Origin: Sphagnum compactum
Lineage: Eukaryota; Bryophyta; Sphagnopsida; Sphagnales
Length of the DNA stretch: 64,000 nucleotides
Direction of reading: 5' to 3'
Assembly: GCA_965153455.1 (NCBI GenBank)
Contig: OZ234504.1
Location: forward strand, 10,168,001-10,232,000
The notes under the pieces are model-generated. The model was not told the origin of the DNA and did not search any database. It worked only from the letters and a program-made list of their open reading frames with translations. This document shows, piece after piece, positions 1 through 14,099 of this stretch; within the stretch, counting starts at the first letter, position 1, and every line of letters begins with the position of its first letter. A program made the position numbers and the translations under genes.

Positions 1-10
1 TACTTTGTTA

Positions 11-40
11 CTAGTGTGAACCCCGTGCCTAATGCACAGG
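11..40 (-). other. Helitron 3' terminal hairpin and CTAG end
   Basis: On the minus strand a 7-bp stem (plus 34-40 pairing with 22-28, one G-T pair) surrounds a 5-nt ATTAG loop, then GTTCACA and the terminal CTAG. This matches the 3' termination signal of plant Helitrons in both order and spacing. Confidence 0.75.
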
Positions 41-85
41 TTTGTGTGCATTTGACGGTACATATTACGAAATTACGATTACAAA

Positions 86-3000
86 CTACAGTTCCAAAAC
101 TTCTTTATATACGACATTTCGCATGTATCTATCGGGACCCTGGCCGCTGAAAATCTTGATGTTTGCACTACTTGTGACCCATGAAATAGCAACATAGAGT
201 TGACCATGGGAATAGACCGGAGACGGCAAATATACCCCAACGTTGTTGAATGTCTGACCTTGACTTTTGTTGATTGTGATCGCAAATGCCACTCGAACTG
301 GAAATTGACGACGACGCAAAACAAATGGCCAATCAGTCCCGGAGGGGGACATGATGATGCGAGGTATGAACACACGTTTACCGACATTGTTCCCTGTGAT
401 GATCTCCGCTTCAATGACACGCTGACCCAATCTTTTGACAATCAACCTCGTACCATTGCACAATCCTATTGATTGATTGAGATTGCGCAACAAAAGGATT
501 GGCACACCCACTTTGAGTTGCAGCTCATGATTTGCGATACCGCTGAATCGCAAAGTGTTTACAAATTCCACCGGATACAATGAATCCATTGAAACTCCTG
601 CAGCAACACTTGCACCTTCTTCTGTTGGAGCCAAAGAATTTGCGCTCAGGTATGTGTGCGATTCTTCAGATAGCGATTCTAAAATTGCATTGTTGACTTC
701 ATCAACGTCAGTATTTTTGGGGGCTAGAATGCTGCGTTGCATAAGATACATGGCATTCCCAGAGTGGCACCGGTGATCCGGATAGATGGTTCGGATTAAT
801 CCTCTTAAGTTGCAATCTTCTGCTGGCAGCCTCATATGGGATGGAATCTTGATCCAATTTGGATCGACACCTTCTTCTCCTGCAATGGCGAGAAGACTAC
901 CGTCTCCAACATTCATCACCCATTTGGCAAACTCTTGTTGCTCTTTAGAATTGGTTGCCATGACTCGCATGTTGATATGAAGACGAAGAATTGTAACATG
1001 CTGCCAAAGATGCGATCGAGGCAAGGAAGCACTGACAATGTCTTCTCGTCCCGCCTTGGGAACGACAGGCAAGATCTGTCGAAAATCCCCACCAAGGACC
1101 ACGGTTTTCCCACCGAAGATTTTCCCGGTTGCCTGTGCGTCATCCAATTGCATCAAATCACGCAGGGTGCGATCAACAGCTTCGAAAGCTCGGCGATGCA
1201 TCATCGATGCCTCATCCCAAATGATCAGATCAGCTTTACGCACCAACTCGGCCACTTTCATCTGTTGTGTGATGTTGCAAGTTGACTCATCGTGCAGATC
1301 AATCGGAATCTTGAATCTCGAATGGGCGGTTCTGTCGCCCGGAAGCAACAAAGACGCAATTCCTGATGAGGCAACTACAAGCACGATTTTGCCTTGCCCT
1401 CGTAGACGGGACAGAAGTGTTGTCCAAACAAATGTTTTACCGGTTCCACCACTGCCATACACAAAGAATAGTTTGCCCTCTTTATTTGTCACGACATTCA
1501 AAATAGTTTCGTATGCGTTGCGTTGATCATCATTGAGCCTATCTTCTGCATTGTCCGCATCTGCGGTCAATGAATGTCGATCATAAGCTAGTTCTTCTTG
1601 GACCAATCGGTTTCCTCCATGAACAGAAGGGATGTAATTAGACTTAGGAAGGGTTGGAAAATCTTCCAGGTGGTGTCCATTGCGGATGAGAACCTGATCG
1701 ATCTCATACAATGCACGATCCTTTAACGCATCCTCAAGAAGGGTAACAGTTGGATCAGCACACTCGCAGCGTCTCATTGCTTCAATGTCATCGCTCAAAG
1801 ACTCCCAATGTGCATCCCATAGCTGTCTGGGATTCGTGACCTCACAAAACATCAACATGGAGGCAAACATGTCACGCAGTTGTCGTCCCGAGGCCCAAAC
1901 ACCGGCTTCTTCCAAGGCTTGATCCCATTCATTGTCATTAGCAAGCAAACCCATCGCAATGCATGCATCTTTGAATGTGTCGTGCACTCTACCATCCACT
2001 GTCCGCAAATGTTCGTAGGATGTGGCACCTTTGACGCAGTTCAGCAGCATTCGCAAATAGTAACGTTCACCCGATGTCGGGTGTGCATAATACATGCGAC
2101 CAATGGCAAAGCCTTGTTTGCGCAGTGTCCATCGCTTCAACTTCCGATTCCACACCCATTGTCGAGGGAATTGATCGAACGTAAGGCTTCGTGCAACTTC
2201 CGATTCTTGGTTTGTTTTGAACCATTATGTTAGCATCGTTCTGGAAATGGCTGACCGTGTTGCCACTTCCTGCACATCATCGTCATCGCGAAACAAAACC
2301 ATTTGTTGATTGGGCAAATGGTATTGCAGACGCTCAACGGCAGGAAACCGTTCATGCATATCAAATTTGAAGATGCGCCACGCTGCTTCCGATGCAGATA
2401 CATAGCGACAGTCGAGATATTTTTTAATTTCATCAGTACCGACGACATTTCCTTCGGTGGCATTGTCGTTCTGGCGCGAGATCTCAATAGTCGCACGATC
2501 ATGTCCTTTATATACGTACTTGAATAGATACTTGACTGCACGAATATTGTTGCAGACCTCAACGTTGATGTGTGCATCGTATTTGGTCGATAAATAGACA
2601 TTGTGCGGTACCACCCAACGATTGTCCAATTCAATGCCATGAACCACAACTGTATGCCCCGTATCTCTACGCTGATAAATAGGGTATCCGTTTACATCCG
2701 TCACCGTCTCGGATTGGAACTTGCGTGGATATTGTTTTTTGCATTTGCCTTCTTCCATGCACGAGGCATTTGGGAACGCAGCTCCACATGGACCATGCAT
2801 TGTGCATCTGGCAACCGTCTCGTGGGCCAACTTGTTTGTTTCTGAATTGGGAAGTTCAGCACTGATCATGCGGTCTATATCCTCGACCGTGTGTGGCTTG
2901 TAGTCTTTGGTAAAGAAGATGAGAATGTGTGCATGCGGCAGCCCACGCTTTTGAAATTCAACGACATAGATTCCCGCAATCGTGCGTCCCAGAATATGCT

Positions 3001-4465
3001 TCTTGTGAATGTCATTGATCAACTCCTTCAGCTTGATTTTGAACACTCGAGTTACCAAATCCGGTCGATCCTGAGGTTGCTGTCCGAGCAGCAACGATCT
3101 CTTGATTTCAAGCCACTGGGGATTGCAAGTGAATGTAACAAACGCATCCGGGCACCCTGCCCATCTGCAGATTGCCATGGCATCTTGATAATTCTGAACC
3201 ATGTGACGTGGACCTAGTGTGAAAGAAGATGGCAGAATGATCCTCTGTCCGATGGCAACAGCGTTATTGTCACCTGCAGCGATGGCGTCCTGAAGGCCTT
3301 GATAAAGATCCGCGCGAAGTTTTTTTTGATTCAGGCGCAGATACTTCAAACGATTTTGTTCGATAGTCGCATAAGCATCCACAATGTATTGATGCCGCAA
3401 TCAGTCACCCCGAAGCAACGCAATGCCATCAGTGTCTCGATGTTGAAGTCGATAACCGTAAAATTCTGCCATTGTCACATTGCAATGCTTTCTTTGAAGC
3501 TGAGATTTTTCTGCATGGTCGTCATCCAAATCTACATCAGCAACAACACCATTGAACGGAATATTCAGATGCCATCCATCCTCACCGTAAGGAAATAGCA
3601 ACGGATAATGTAGAGCCATGTATCCCACATGTAGTTCGGAAATGCGCTGAAATGGGCTAGCTTGCTGAGCAAGGATGACGTCACGTCTGTCTACAGCCTC
3701 AGAACCATCTCCTACCATCAATGCAGCGACTTCATCAGCCGTCGGCACATTGTATCGGCGGGCATCCTTTGTTCAAGAGGCAATGAGACGTAATTTCAGA
3801 TCCACGGGAGCACCTTCTGTTGCCATCATATCCCTTGCCATTTTGAACCTATGTCGACGTTCATGTTTCGTATCATGAATGTATAGTTGTGCAAACTGTG
3901 GCCGTTGGCCTTCGGCAGGACATAGGGATCCGATTTTGTGATAAAGTTCACCTTGAATGTGAAAGGAGTACGGTCCAGGGCTTCCTGTTACCGACTCATC
4001 AACTTTGGCACCGAGCGAAGTGAATGCTAACACCGAATTGTACATGCGAATCTGATTTCGAAATTTGACGACACTGCTCTCTTTGCTGGTTAAAAGAACT
4101 TCCAGCTCTTGCGGTGTTACAGGAAGATTCGGCAATAAAACTTTGCCATTCTCGCAACACAGAGAAAATTGTGGGTTGTTGTTTGTCGACTTTGCCGATC
4201 GTTCTTTGATCCACATTTTCGCGCTGCAGAATCCACATATTGTGTCCATTTCTCCACAATCCCATCGTCCCGGGGCTGACGCACCTTCGTCTCCAAACAA
4301 TTGTAATGCGTCATTACGAAGAGAACGTTGTTCACGTTGCTGAGCACGCCGTTTTTTCTGTAGGCGATTGCGACATTCATGTGCAGATTCTGACGTGCCT
4401 TCGAGCATCTTGGGGCGGGGGGGTTCTCTTACACTCTTCTGTGCTAGTGCCGTGTGTGTGGACAT
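86..4465 (-). pseudogene. Helitron RepHel protein (HUH Rep endonuclease + PIF1-like helicase), three in-frame stops
   Basis: One reading frame of 1460 codons runs from ATG at 4465 to TAG at 86-88 without a frameshift. It is interrupted by TGA at 3773-3775, TGA at 3401-3403 and TAA at 2225-2227. Codons about 1-230 hold the N-terminal Helitron-like region with a C-x2-C pair (CGFC). The Rep domain has the two-histidine motif GLPHAHILIFF (HAH near codon 511) and the tyrosine region YLDCRYVSASEAAWRIF. The helicase has Walker A GSGGTGKTF (near codon 1004), Walker B LIIWDEAS, GGDFRQILPV and the C-terminal INKSQGQTF motif. Motif VI, normally with arginine in A(I/L)SRVTS, reads AISWVTS (W codon at plus 179-181), so the helicase would be damaged even without the stops. 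The protein nicks and transfers single strands at the element ends and unwinds DNA; this copy cannot make it full length. Confidence 0.92.
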
Positions 4466-5150
4466 TGTTGAAGTCTAGCTACATCAACTGAAGAATTGTG
4501 CAGGCAGCGCTACTGGTGTCAAAATGTGAGGCAAAATCGATCCCCGGGGTGGCGGAGGAAATGAAAGTCCATGGCTTATTAGTTTGTACTCACTTATTTG
4601 CTCAAGGCGTTGTTGATTCTTGCAAAGATCACAATACATAAGAAGAGAAAGTGTGTGTGAGAGAGACACACACACACATAGTATTTCAAAGCAGTATTGT
4701 ATGGACTTATCAAAATCCATCTTCTCTCATTTAAATGTGATTAACTTATTGTGTAGTATTAACTTACTTATTTATTAAATGACAAAGAGGCACTGGATAG
4801 GTGTTGCATTATATAGTGGGTGAAGGGCATTTCCGAAAGTAAGGGATTTAGAACAACACAATAGCCAAGTTTGGGCTCACATTTTGCAAATGTTCTAAAC
4901 TCATGTGCTCTACCCATAGTTAAAACATGAGGAAAGCATTATCGGGAACTTAAACATATATATCATAGTCACTGAACAGATTCAGCAAATGTTTGCCATG
5001 AATTGAAGCAATTCACCTCTTTAGTAATTAAAACATAATTTTTTGAAGCTAAAAACTTAATGTAAATGCTTTCACACCAAATTTTTGTAAATTTTCTCTT
5101 TGTTTATATGATTTAGAAATAAGCATTTGAATTTAGGGCTATAGAAGCAA
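4466..5150. other. Non-coding DNA right of the Helitron gene
   Basis: AT-rich sequence with a short (GT)n(GA)n(CA)n microsatellite near 4651-4679. It probably contains the Helitron promoter and 5' end, but no convincing TC terminus was found. No coding potential seen. Confidence 0.5.
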
Positions 5151-5154
5151 TAAA

Positions 5155-5174
5155 CCCCGTGCCTAATGCATAGG
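5155..5174 (-). repeat. Second Helitron-type 3' hairpin, degenerate
   Basis: The segment repeats the sequence of the hairpin at 21-40 with one base change (GCATAGG in place of GCACAGG). The stem is weakened by one mismatch and no CTRR follows at the right distance on the minus strand. It is probably the remnant 3' end of another Helitron of the same family. Confidence 0.45.
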
Positions 5175-6213
5175 TCTGTTATTTCAACAATGTTTGGTTC
5201 ATGTTTTAGTTTTTTTTAAAAACTTTTATCCTTTTTATTTTTTATTTTTATGTGTTTTTTGTTTTTATTATTATTTTGTATAATAAAAATAAAGTGTTTC
5301 TTTTTCACTTTTGTATTTTTGTTTGATTAGATGCAGCTTTGAAGTTTGGAAAAAGAAGACAAACCTCTTTTTTTTTTCAAGCATGGTTTTTTTTTCTCTT
5401 TCTTTTGCTCTCTGTTTTGTTTCTTATTTTTTGTCATCTATTTTTTAATTTTCTTTTAATATTATTTTACCGTATTTCCCTTTTTTGTTTCATGTTTAAA
5501 TGTTTTAAAATATTTTTTAATTGTTAAAGTGTTTTTATGTTTTTATGTTTTTAAAAAAATTTCCCCTTTTAAAAATATATATTTGTTCCGTTTTTTCCTT
5601 TTTTGTTACAATTTTGTTTCATTTTATTTATTTATTAATAACTTATCTTCTTCTTTTGTAATTTGAAATTTCTTGTGTTGTTTTAAAAAGATTTCTTCTC
5701 TTGTTTCTCAAGTTATTTTTCAACAACTTTCGAAGTTTTTCTCCCGGTGAAAAAGGGATGCTAAGGTTCATATTCACTTGCATTCTGAGATGAGCCAAGA
5801 CAAAACAAAGGGGATGAGTATGTGGTCAGGAAACAGCTTTCTGTTGGGTTCCGGTTCCCTAACTAACCATGGTGGTGAGCTTAGTTGCTTTTTTTTTCTA
5901 CTTACCTACTAAACAACCTCGTTTGCTAACTCCACCAGTCTGCTCTCCACCCTTGTGCTGTGGAATTCTTGAGCTTGCTTCCAAAATTCAGACTACACAA
6001 ACTGCAACAAGAACCCACCCAACAACAACATAAGATTCAGAATCTTCTTCATGCATTGAATGTTAAACAATATTGTTTGTCACATAGGCATGTACATCAC
6101 ATATATATATGATCATGATTTCAATGATGGGATATATGTATGAGGTGTGCATATTGTTTTGTCGTCACTTTGAAAGTTTCGCAAGAAGAACATTCACACC
6201 CAAATTTTGATAC
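5175..6213. other. T-rich tract then unannotated DNA
   Basis: Positions 5200-5720 are strongly T-rich on the plus strand, with many runs of 4-9 T, so any open frame there is a low-complexity artefact. From 5760 to 6213 the sequence is ordinary and no gene, RNA or repeat was recognised. Confidence 0.6.
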
Positions 6214-6760
6214 CTACTTGAAACATGTATAGAAATCTTACAAACTTTATTAGCAAAGTTTATTCAACATCTACCATTTAAAGATTTAAAAAGCACTACC
6301 CACTTCAAATTTCCCTTTGTGGATAAAAGGGAAGCAAAAACAAACAATGCGTCACAGGCGCATAGAGATATAGATCCTTCTTGCATTGGTTGGTTCTACT
6401 TGAAACATGTATAGAAATCTTACAAACTTTATTAGCAAAGTTTGTTCAACATCTACCATTTAAAGATTTTAAAAGCACTACCCACTTCAGATTTCCCTTT
6501 GTGGATAAAAGGGAAGCAAAAACAAACAATGCGTCACAGGCGCATAGAGATATAGATCCTTCTTGCATTGGTTGGTTCTACTTGAAACATGTATAGAAAT
6601 CTTACAAACTTTATTAGCAAAGTTTGTTCAACATCTGCCATTTGAAGATTTAAAAAGCACTACCCACTTCAGATTTCCCTTTGTGGATAAAAGGGAAGCA
6701 AAAACAAACAATGCGTCACAGGCGCATAGAGATATAGATCCTTCTTGCATTGGTTGGTTC
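6214..6760. repeat. Three tandem copies of a 182-183 bp unit
   Basis: Copies begin at 6214, 6397 and 6579, each starting TACTTGAAACATG and ending at TTGGTTGGTTC. They differ at only a few positions, indicating recent tandem duplication. The open frames inside repeat with the unit and are not evidence of a gene. Confidence 0.9.
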
Positions 6761-7304
6761 CCACTGAGGAGAGGGAAGCGCCAGCCCAAGAAGTAGTGCA
6801 AGACCAAGGCGACGGATGCGGAGCCAGACAGCAAGCTACCCTGAGGCCCCGCTCCCAAGAAAGTTTAGATTAGTAATATGATACTCGATGAGCCTCGTAT
6901 CAGCTATTAAGCTGATAAGAACAGATTCTACACTTCACCTGAGCCAAAAGGCTGAGAAAGGTAAGAAATTTCCATTGTCGAACCTAGTTCTAAATATTGA
7001 CCTCTTACACAGATTTTGGCAACCAATATGGGAATAAGACATAGGCTTACTCAGTTAGTCACTGAGGAGCGTTCTAAGTTCTGACGTCGCGGGAGTTCCC
7101 GACCACTTCAGGAGTATGTCTTTTGAAATTTGCTTTAGAGAAGGTGGCACTTGGGGGTTCCTCGCTTATGGCAATTTATCCCTGGCCTTTGGAGCAGAGG
7201 TGCTTGATTATTTTCTTGTCCTCATTTCATTCTGCTTGTTACAACAACCGCCACTCTTTCCCGCTGGCCATTTCATGTATGCTGGCTCCTCTTCACGTTG
7301 TTTT
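6761..7304. other. CpG-rich non-coding segment, possibly organelle-derived
   Basis: Sequence such as GCGACGGATGCGGAGCC and GTCGCGGGAGTTCCCG keeps many CpG dinucleotides, unlike the surrounding DNA. No intact gene or tRNA was found. Style and CpG content resemble plant mitochondrial DNA, but this is a guess. Confidence 0.3.
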
Positions 7305-7666
7305 TTGGTGGCGGACTCAAAGACACCATCTCCGAACCGTGCCTTTTCTTCCGTCTTGTCGGAGCTCGGAATCTAGCATTTGAACGCCGCCTGTTATACG
7401 CGCAATAAACGCTTTACCGAGACATACATGCATGCTAGCCTACCCACTACAAACGATTCAAGAGTCTTTCTATGAATTTCCGGTAACTAATACCAAAAAC
7501 TCCTTCCTAATCATCATCATCACCATCTTCTTGCTCACCATCTTCATCTTGTCCATTTTGGTGGCGGACTCAAAGACACCATCTTCGAACCGTGCCTTTT
7601 CTTCCGTCTTGTCGGAGCTCGGAATCTAGGATTTGAACGCCGCCTGTTATACGCGCGATAAACGCT
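7305..7666. repeat. Direct repeat of about 109 bp, two copies (7305-7413 and 7558-7666)
   Basis: Both copies run from TGGTGGCGGACTCAAAG to GCGCRATAAACGCT, with only a few differences, separated by 144 bp of unrelated sequence containing ATC-rich triplets. Both are CpG-rich. The arrangement could be the remains of a duplicated organelle insertion or of LTR ends; no TG/CA ends or target duplication support the latter. Confidence 0.7.
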
Positions 7667-9243
7667 ATGCACAGGTGTGTGCCACGTAGGATGCCACCTA
7701 GGTGCTTCAGTTACCCACTTACCTTGGGGTTACACCCCTCTGTGGAGTCCAACAAAATTTGGCATGGGGCCTTCTGCTTCACAGAATGGACCATTTTGAA
7801 GGAGTGAAATGCCTTGTGGCCATGGAAACTGAATTAAATTGTTATTAGGTGCTCACCCAAGGCATTGCTGGGAGCTAGAAGGAATTTTTTTTTCATTTTT
7901 CTCTCGTTCCCAATGTGTTCCCTTTAAGTTCTCAATGGGTTCCCAATATGTTGCCCAAGTTCCCAATGTATTCCCCAACATATTGTCCATAGCATCTCAC
8001 TTTAATCCCATATGCTTTGGCAAATTGTTGTCCTCCTTTCACCCATATGAGTGGGCCAAAGGGGAGGAACTCAATACTTCAAAATAGAACCTTCTATCTT
8101 GGGGAGCCTCTATAGTTGCATTTTTTTGTGTGATGGGCCAATCAAATTGGTTCATTGTGAAAAGAAAAACAACAAAATTGGGAGGCACCTCATCTAATTA
8201 ACAAAAGAGGTGAATAGCTAGGGTGTTCTTAGGAATGTCATAGTGTGATTCATATTAATTACATCATGGGTGCCCTCACAACTTTTTTACTTATTTTAAT
8301 GGAGCCATATTGATTGGCCCACCTGCAATTGTTTTGGAACTTTGGGGCATGCCCCCAATAGAAGTACCTCTTTGGACCCCCAGTTGCAAAATAGAAACAA
8401 ATGTGCACCCTTGGATTATAGTTTATTTATAGGGGAGTTTGAACTTTGGGCAAAGCATATGGGTTAAACACCCAGGTGCTATTGGCTAACTTGCAACATT
8501 TCTGCAGCAACAACAACATCCGCATGGACGACCGGAGGGATGGACAGAGGACGGATGACGAGATGCACGGATTTAAGGGAGGCTTTGTCCGTACTGAACG
8601 GAGTCAGGGGAAGCTTCATCCTTCCTTTACTATATATGATTACCCGGAAGAGACTAGTAAACAAATACTTTTTTTGCAAATACCAGGCAAGTGATGACAC
8701 AGCCGTGTCAGTACCAACCCAGTCTTAAGCCCTTTGTGCATATTTAAGAACTAAAAAAGAAAAGTGGAAATGTGCAACTTGGAACATCTAACAATAGCCA
8801 TGATCTTTACATCATTACATAAGCAACACTAAATTGTGTCTTTAATGGTGTACAGAATGCGAATTCTAAACTTCCAATATAAATGTAATATACATTTGTT
8901 GAATATTAGCGAAGCAACCTTGGTCCTTTGAAAATGCTCTATGAACTTGTATCTCTTTTTAACCGTGTGCAATTGTTGATGATTCTAGAGAGCTCTATTT
9001 GAGTTGAGGTGCATTTATGTCGTAGTCCCACCATTCATTCTTGAAAACAGGACTTCAAGAATTCAAGTTTAGTGTTGTATGAAAGGTACCAAAGTTGTTA
9101 CACGATTTTTTTTAAGGCTTTTTGCTCCTTGTACCTCATGCACAAGTTCTAGAAATGACATGTCCACTTCTAATCAAAGTTTTAGAAACATAGCTCATCA
9201 TTGATTGGGTATGCATTCTTTTTCTTCTCTCACCACTTTTACA
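7667..9243. other. Non-coding DNA left of the CACTA element, with a dispersed repeat
   Basis: No gene was recognised. Positions about 8312-8482 match 59412-59603 (shared blocks such as CAATAGAAG, AAATAGAAACAAAT and TTGAACTTTGGGCAAA). Words like TTCCCAATGTGTTCCC at about 7909 recur in inverse orientation near 59137, suggesting a shared non-autonomous transposon family. Confidence 0.5.
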
Positions 9244-9490
9244 CACTACTAGAAATTCTGTCATATGCAACCACACCACATGCAACTGGGATGCAACTGC
9301 CTGTCGCATGCAACTGTTTTTGCAACTATGCGCCCTTTTTGGGTGTGTATGCAACTATGGTGCAACTATAATCGCCTTCATCCCAACCTTTGGATGAGTT
9401 CTGTGATATAACACCGTATATATTTGATATATCATCGTATATCATTGATATGTATATACTCATAGTTGCATGTGCAACCAAAATATGCCA
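9244..9490. repeat. Left CACTA terminus: TIR plus subterminal repeats
   Basis: The 14-bp TIR (9244-9257) is followed by about ten copies of (AT)GCAACT/GCAACC in direct orientation and, near 9462-9500, inverse copies (AGTTGCAT). These are candidate binding sites for the transposon's DNA-binding protein. Confidence 0.85.
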
Positions 9491-10131
9491 ACTATGGTCT
9501 TTTGGTAAGCTAGGTACACATTTTTTTTAGGCATGTCTAGGATTAGGGTTGCCTACAAATGACAATCCCATTGATAAGGTTTAGGATATAGGTGAAAAAT
9601 AACCTAATCTATTTTGCCACACCTAAAATAATGTATCTATCCCCAACTTTTAGTAGCTTGCTCCACAAACATTTAGAAGACAATTTACAACTGAAGATAT
9701 CAATTTTACTTACAATAGTTTATCACTTGATGAAGCAAAACAATGTATATGTGTATTCAACAAGAAGGTCCAATTAATCCCCTCAAGATTACAATATGTG
9801 GGTTTGACATGTGGAAATAATCTATTTTATTCCAACAATTATCCAGTACAAGTGAGGGTGTCATGGCACATAGTCCATGTAATGCATGAGTTGGTTCCAA
9901 AGTCAGCCCTGATAGTCCTGATGGGTAGACATGTGACTAAAACACACATCAGAAACCAGACATGAAAACACATGCTATTGTCCCCCTTAACAACCATAAC
10001 CAGACAATATGCAAACCCTGGAAAGGGTTACCCAAAGAATATCTCAGAATAAGAAGCTCTATCTGAACCCCAACTTCACTCAATACATAATTTCTTGCTC
10101 ATAAATGTTATTACAGCCAACTACAGAATGT
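9491..10131. other. Non-coding DNA between CACTA end and E2 pseudogene
   Basis: No gene, RNA or obvious repeat was recognised. The last part probably represents the 3' flank/UTR of the E2 copy, which is transcribed right to left. Confidence 0.5.
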
Positions 10132-12381
<2,250 letters not shown>

Positions 12382-12500
12382 ATGAAAACAGTAGTAACAA
12401 CTTCAAGTCCTTCAAGTCTCAGGTGCAGCAGCAAAAACAAAGCTGCAAATTTCAATGCGTCCATACAACAACAGTAGCAGCAGGAGCAGGAGAGCCACAG

Positions 12501-13320
12501 TGACGCGCTCCTTGGTCCCAGGGTGAACCCACTTAAGGGTTCACTAATGTGAAGTTACGAAAAGTTAGGACCGAAGGGCACGCTCTCGACTTCCAACTCT
12601 AGAAAGGGGTAGAGGGTCGAGTTGGGAGCCCAGGGATTAGACTAGGAAGAGGGACTAGCTTAGCTTGTGTGAATCTGCATCCAAAAACCAACCACGGGAG
12701 GTTAGTTTAGCATTCGGGACACCCTTGAGTGTTGGGACGAGCCACGGGCACTTGGACACACAAGACTCACCACGGCCCGGACTCGGGGGAAGCCACCACC
12801 TTCCCCCATATAGTTATCTCTACAGCTCGCCACGGAGGCTACATCCAAATGGCACATTTTGTTGGGACTCCCGAAATGGAGTCCCGAAACTGTCCCGGCG
12901 GGACTCCCGGAACTTTGAGCTGCCATAACTCTCGACTCCGGAGTCCGATCGCAACAAGGTCTGAACCAAAGTTGTAGCCCTCGTTGAGATCTTTCCAACG
13001 CCATGTCGCACACCCTCAGGCGACGTCGGAAAAGGGTCGATTCCCGACTTTTAGTGGTCGGGAGTCAAACTGCCAGTTTGACTCCCGGCCCTTCTTTTGC
13101 CCATAACTTGGGCTACAGATGTCCGAATGGCCAATACGAGGCCATTTTCGATATCTACGTTTCAAGACCTTTCCAATGACATCAAGAACACCCCAATGCG
13201 AGGTGTTTTGAGCCTTGTTGTCGAGCTTTGAACATTCGGGAGTCCTGGAGGACTCCAAACCTTCAACTTTTCCAAGTGTTGGGCTTCACCCCCACACTTA
13301 GACAAAGTGGGGTTGCGACA
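12501..13320 (-). repeat. 3' LTR of chromovirus (820 bp)
   Basis: Read on the minus strand it begins TGTCGCAACC and ends GCGCGTCA, with TG...CA ends. The first 240 aligned bases differ from the other LTR at 9 sites, all transitions, so the insertion is not recent. Confidence 0.93.
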
Positions 13321-13332
13321 CTCTCCCCCACT
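13321..13332 (-). other. Polypurine tract of chromovirus
   Basis: The minus strand reads AGTGGGGGAGAG directly before the 3' LTR, the position where plus-strand DNA synthesis is primed in LTR retrotransposons. Confidence 0.75.
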
Positions 13333-14099
13333 AGAAGAAAGAGGTCAATGTCCTCATTGACACTTAGAATTTTCCTTCGTACAATTGCAATTGCTTTCTT
13401 TTGGATCCTTGGCCATTTTGCCAACTTTGTGGCTAGACCTTGTCTCAAGCTAACTTAGGCGTCCCCAAGTTTCCAACACTTTCTTGACAAGTCTAAGAGG
13501 GTCTTGTAGAAAACCCTCTTCCTTTGCTTCGTCAAAAGACTAAACTAGCCTAATTGACGAAGCCCTCATTTGGGAGGAACCTTTTTCCATCCTTCCCCTC
13601 ATGAGGACTTAAGTCAAGTCTACTCTTGACCTAAGCTACTTGACATGACTCCTTTCCCTATCTCGCGCCTTGGTCACAACAACCAAGTCTTAACTAAAAG
13701 ATTTGCTTATCAAGGTACGAGAAAGAACACCTAAGTTTGCCAAACCCAAGTCCCAAACTACACTTAGAGTATGTGAGCGGGGTCATGACTTCCCGCGTTG
13801 GCCACACTACCAACCAACCTTTCGGGATGCATTTAAGGCATGTGCATGTCCCCGCAAGCTCACCTTGCTTGCCTCTTCCCTTGGGGCCAAGTTTCCTCAA
13901 CCCCAAAGTAGGAGTTCGATTTTGATTTGGGCCTACGCAAGAAAGTTCCATTTGTCCATGCCACAACCCTATTTGCCTTAACAAATTTTTCATGATACAA
14001 TCTCTTGGAAGTTTTAAAGCCCTTTTTATTTCACTTGCAACTTGATGTGGTACATTTTATAAGGGACTCCGCCCCACTAAAAGAAAGGTGATGTCCTCA
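13333..14099 (-). other. Chromovirus 3' untranslated region
   Basis: No open frame is convincing. A second copy of the tract-adjacent motif (CCCCACTAAAAGAAAGGTGATGTCCTCAT-like) begins near 14070, resembling 13326-13357, a short internal duplication. Confidence 0.6.

Larger units (their letters stand above)
11..4465 (-). mobile_element. Autonomous-type Helitron (rolling-circle transposon), decayed
   Basis: The element reads right to left. Its 3' end fits the Helitron rule: a short hairpin (22-40) followed 7 nt later by CTAG (plus 11-14), with A at position 10 giving the host T expected on the minus strand. Upstream lies a Rep-helicase gene (86-4465). The 5' end, which should begin with TC, could not be placed; it must lie to the right of 4465, so the true element is longer than the span given. 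No target duplication is expected for this class. Confidence 0.85.

Noticed and set aside
5339-5527. Plus-strand open frame rich in Phe and Leu in the T-rich tract
   Set aside because: Pure product of poly-T composition; no start context, motif or splice signal.
6381-6796. Repeated open frames with MHWLVLLETC
   Set aside because: They follow the 182-bp tandem repeat and do not resemble any protein.
7600-7640. Possible tRNA T-arm-like word (GGATTTGAACG) in the CpG-rich segment
   Set aside because: No matching acceptor, D or anticodon arms could be folded around it.
7305-7666. The 109-bp direct repeats as LTRs of a small retroelement
   Set aside because: No TG/CA ends, primer site, purine tract or target duplication.
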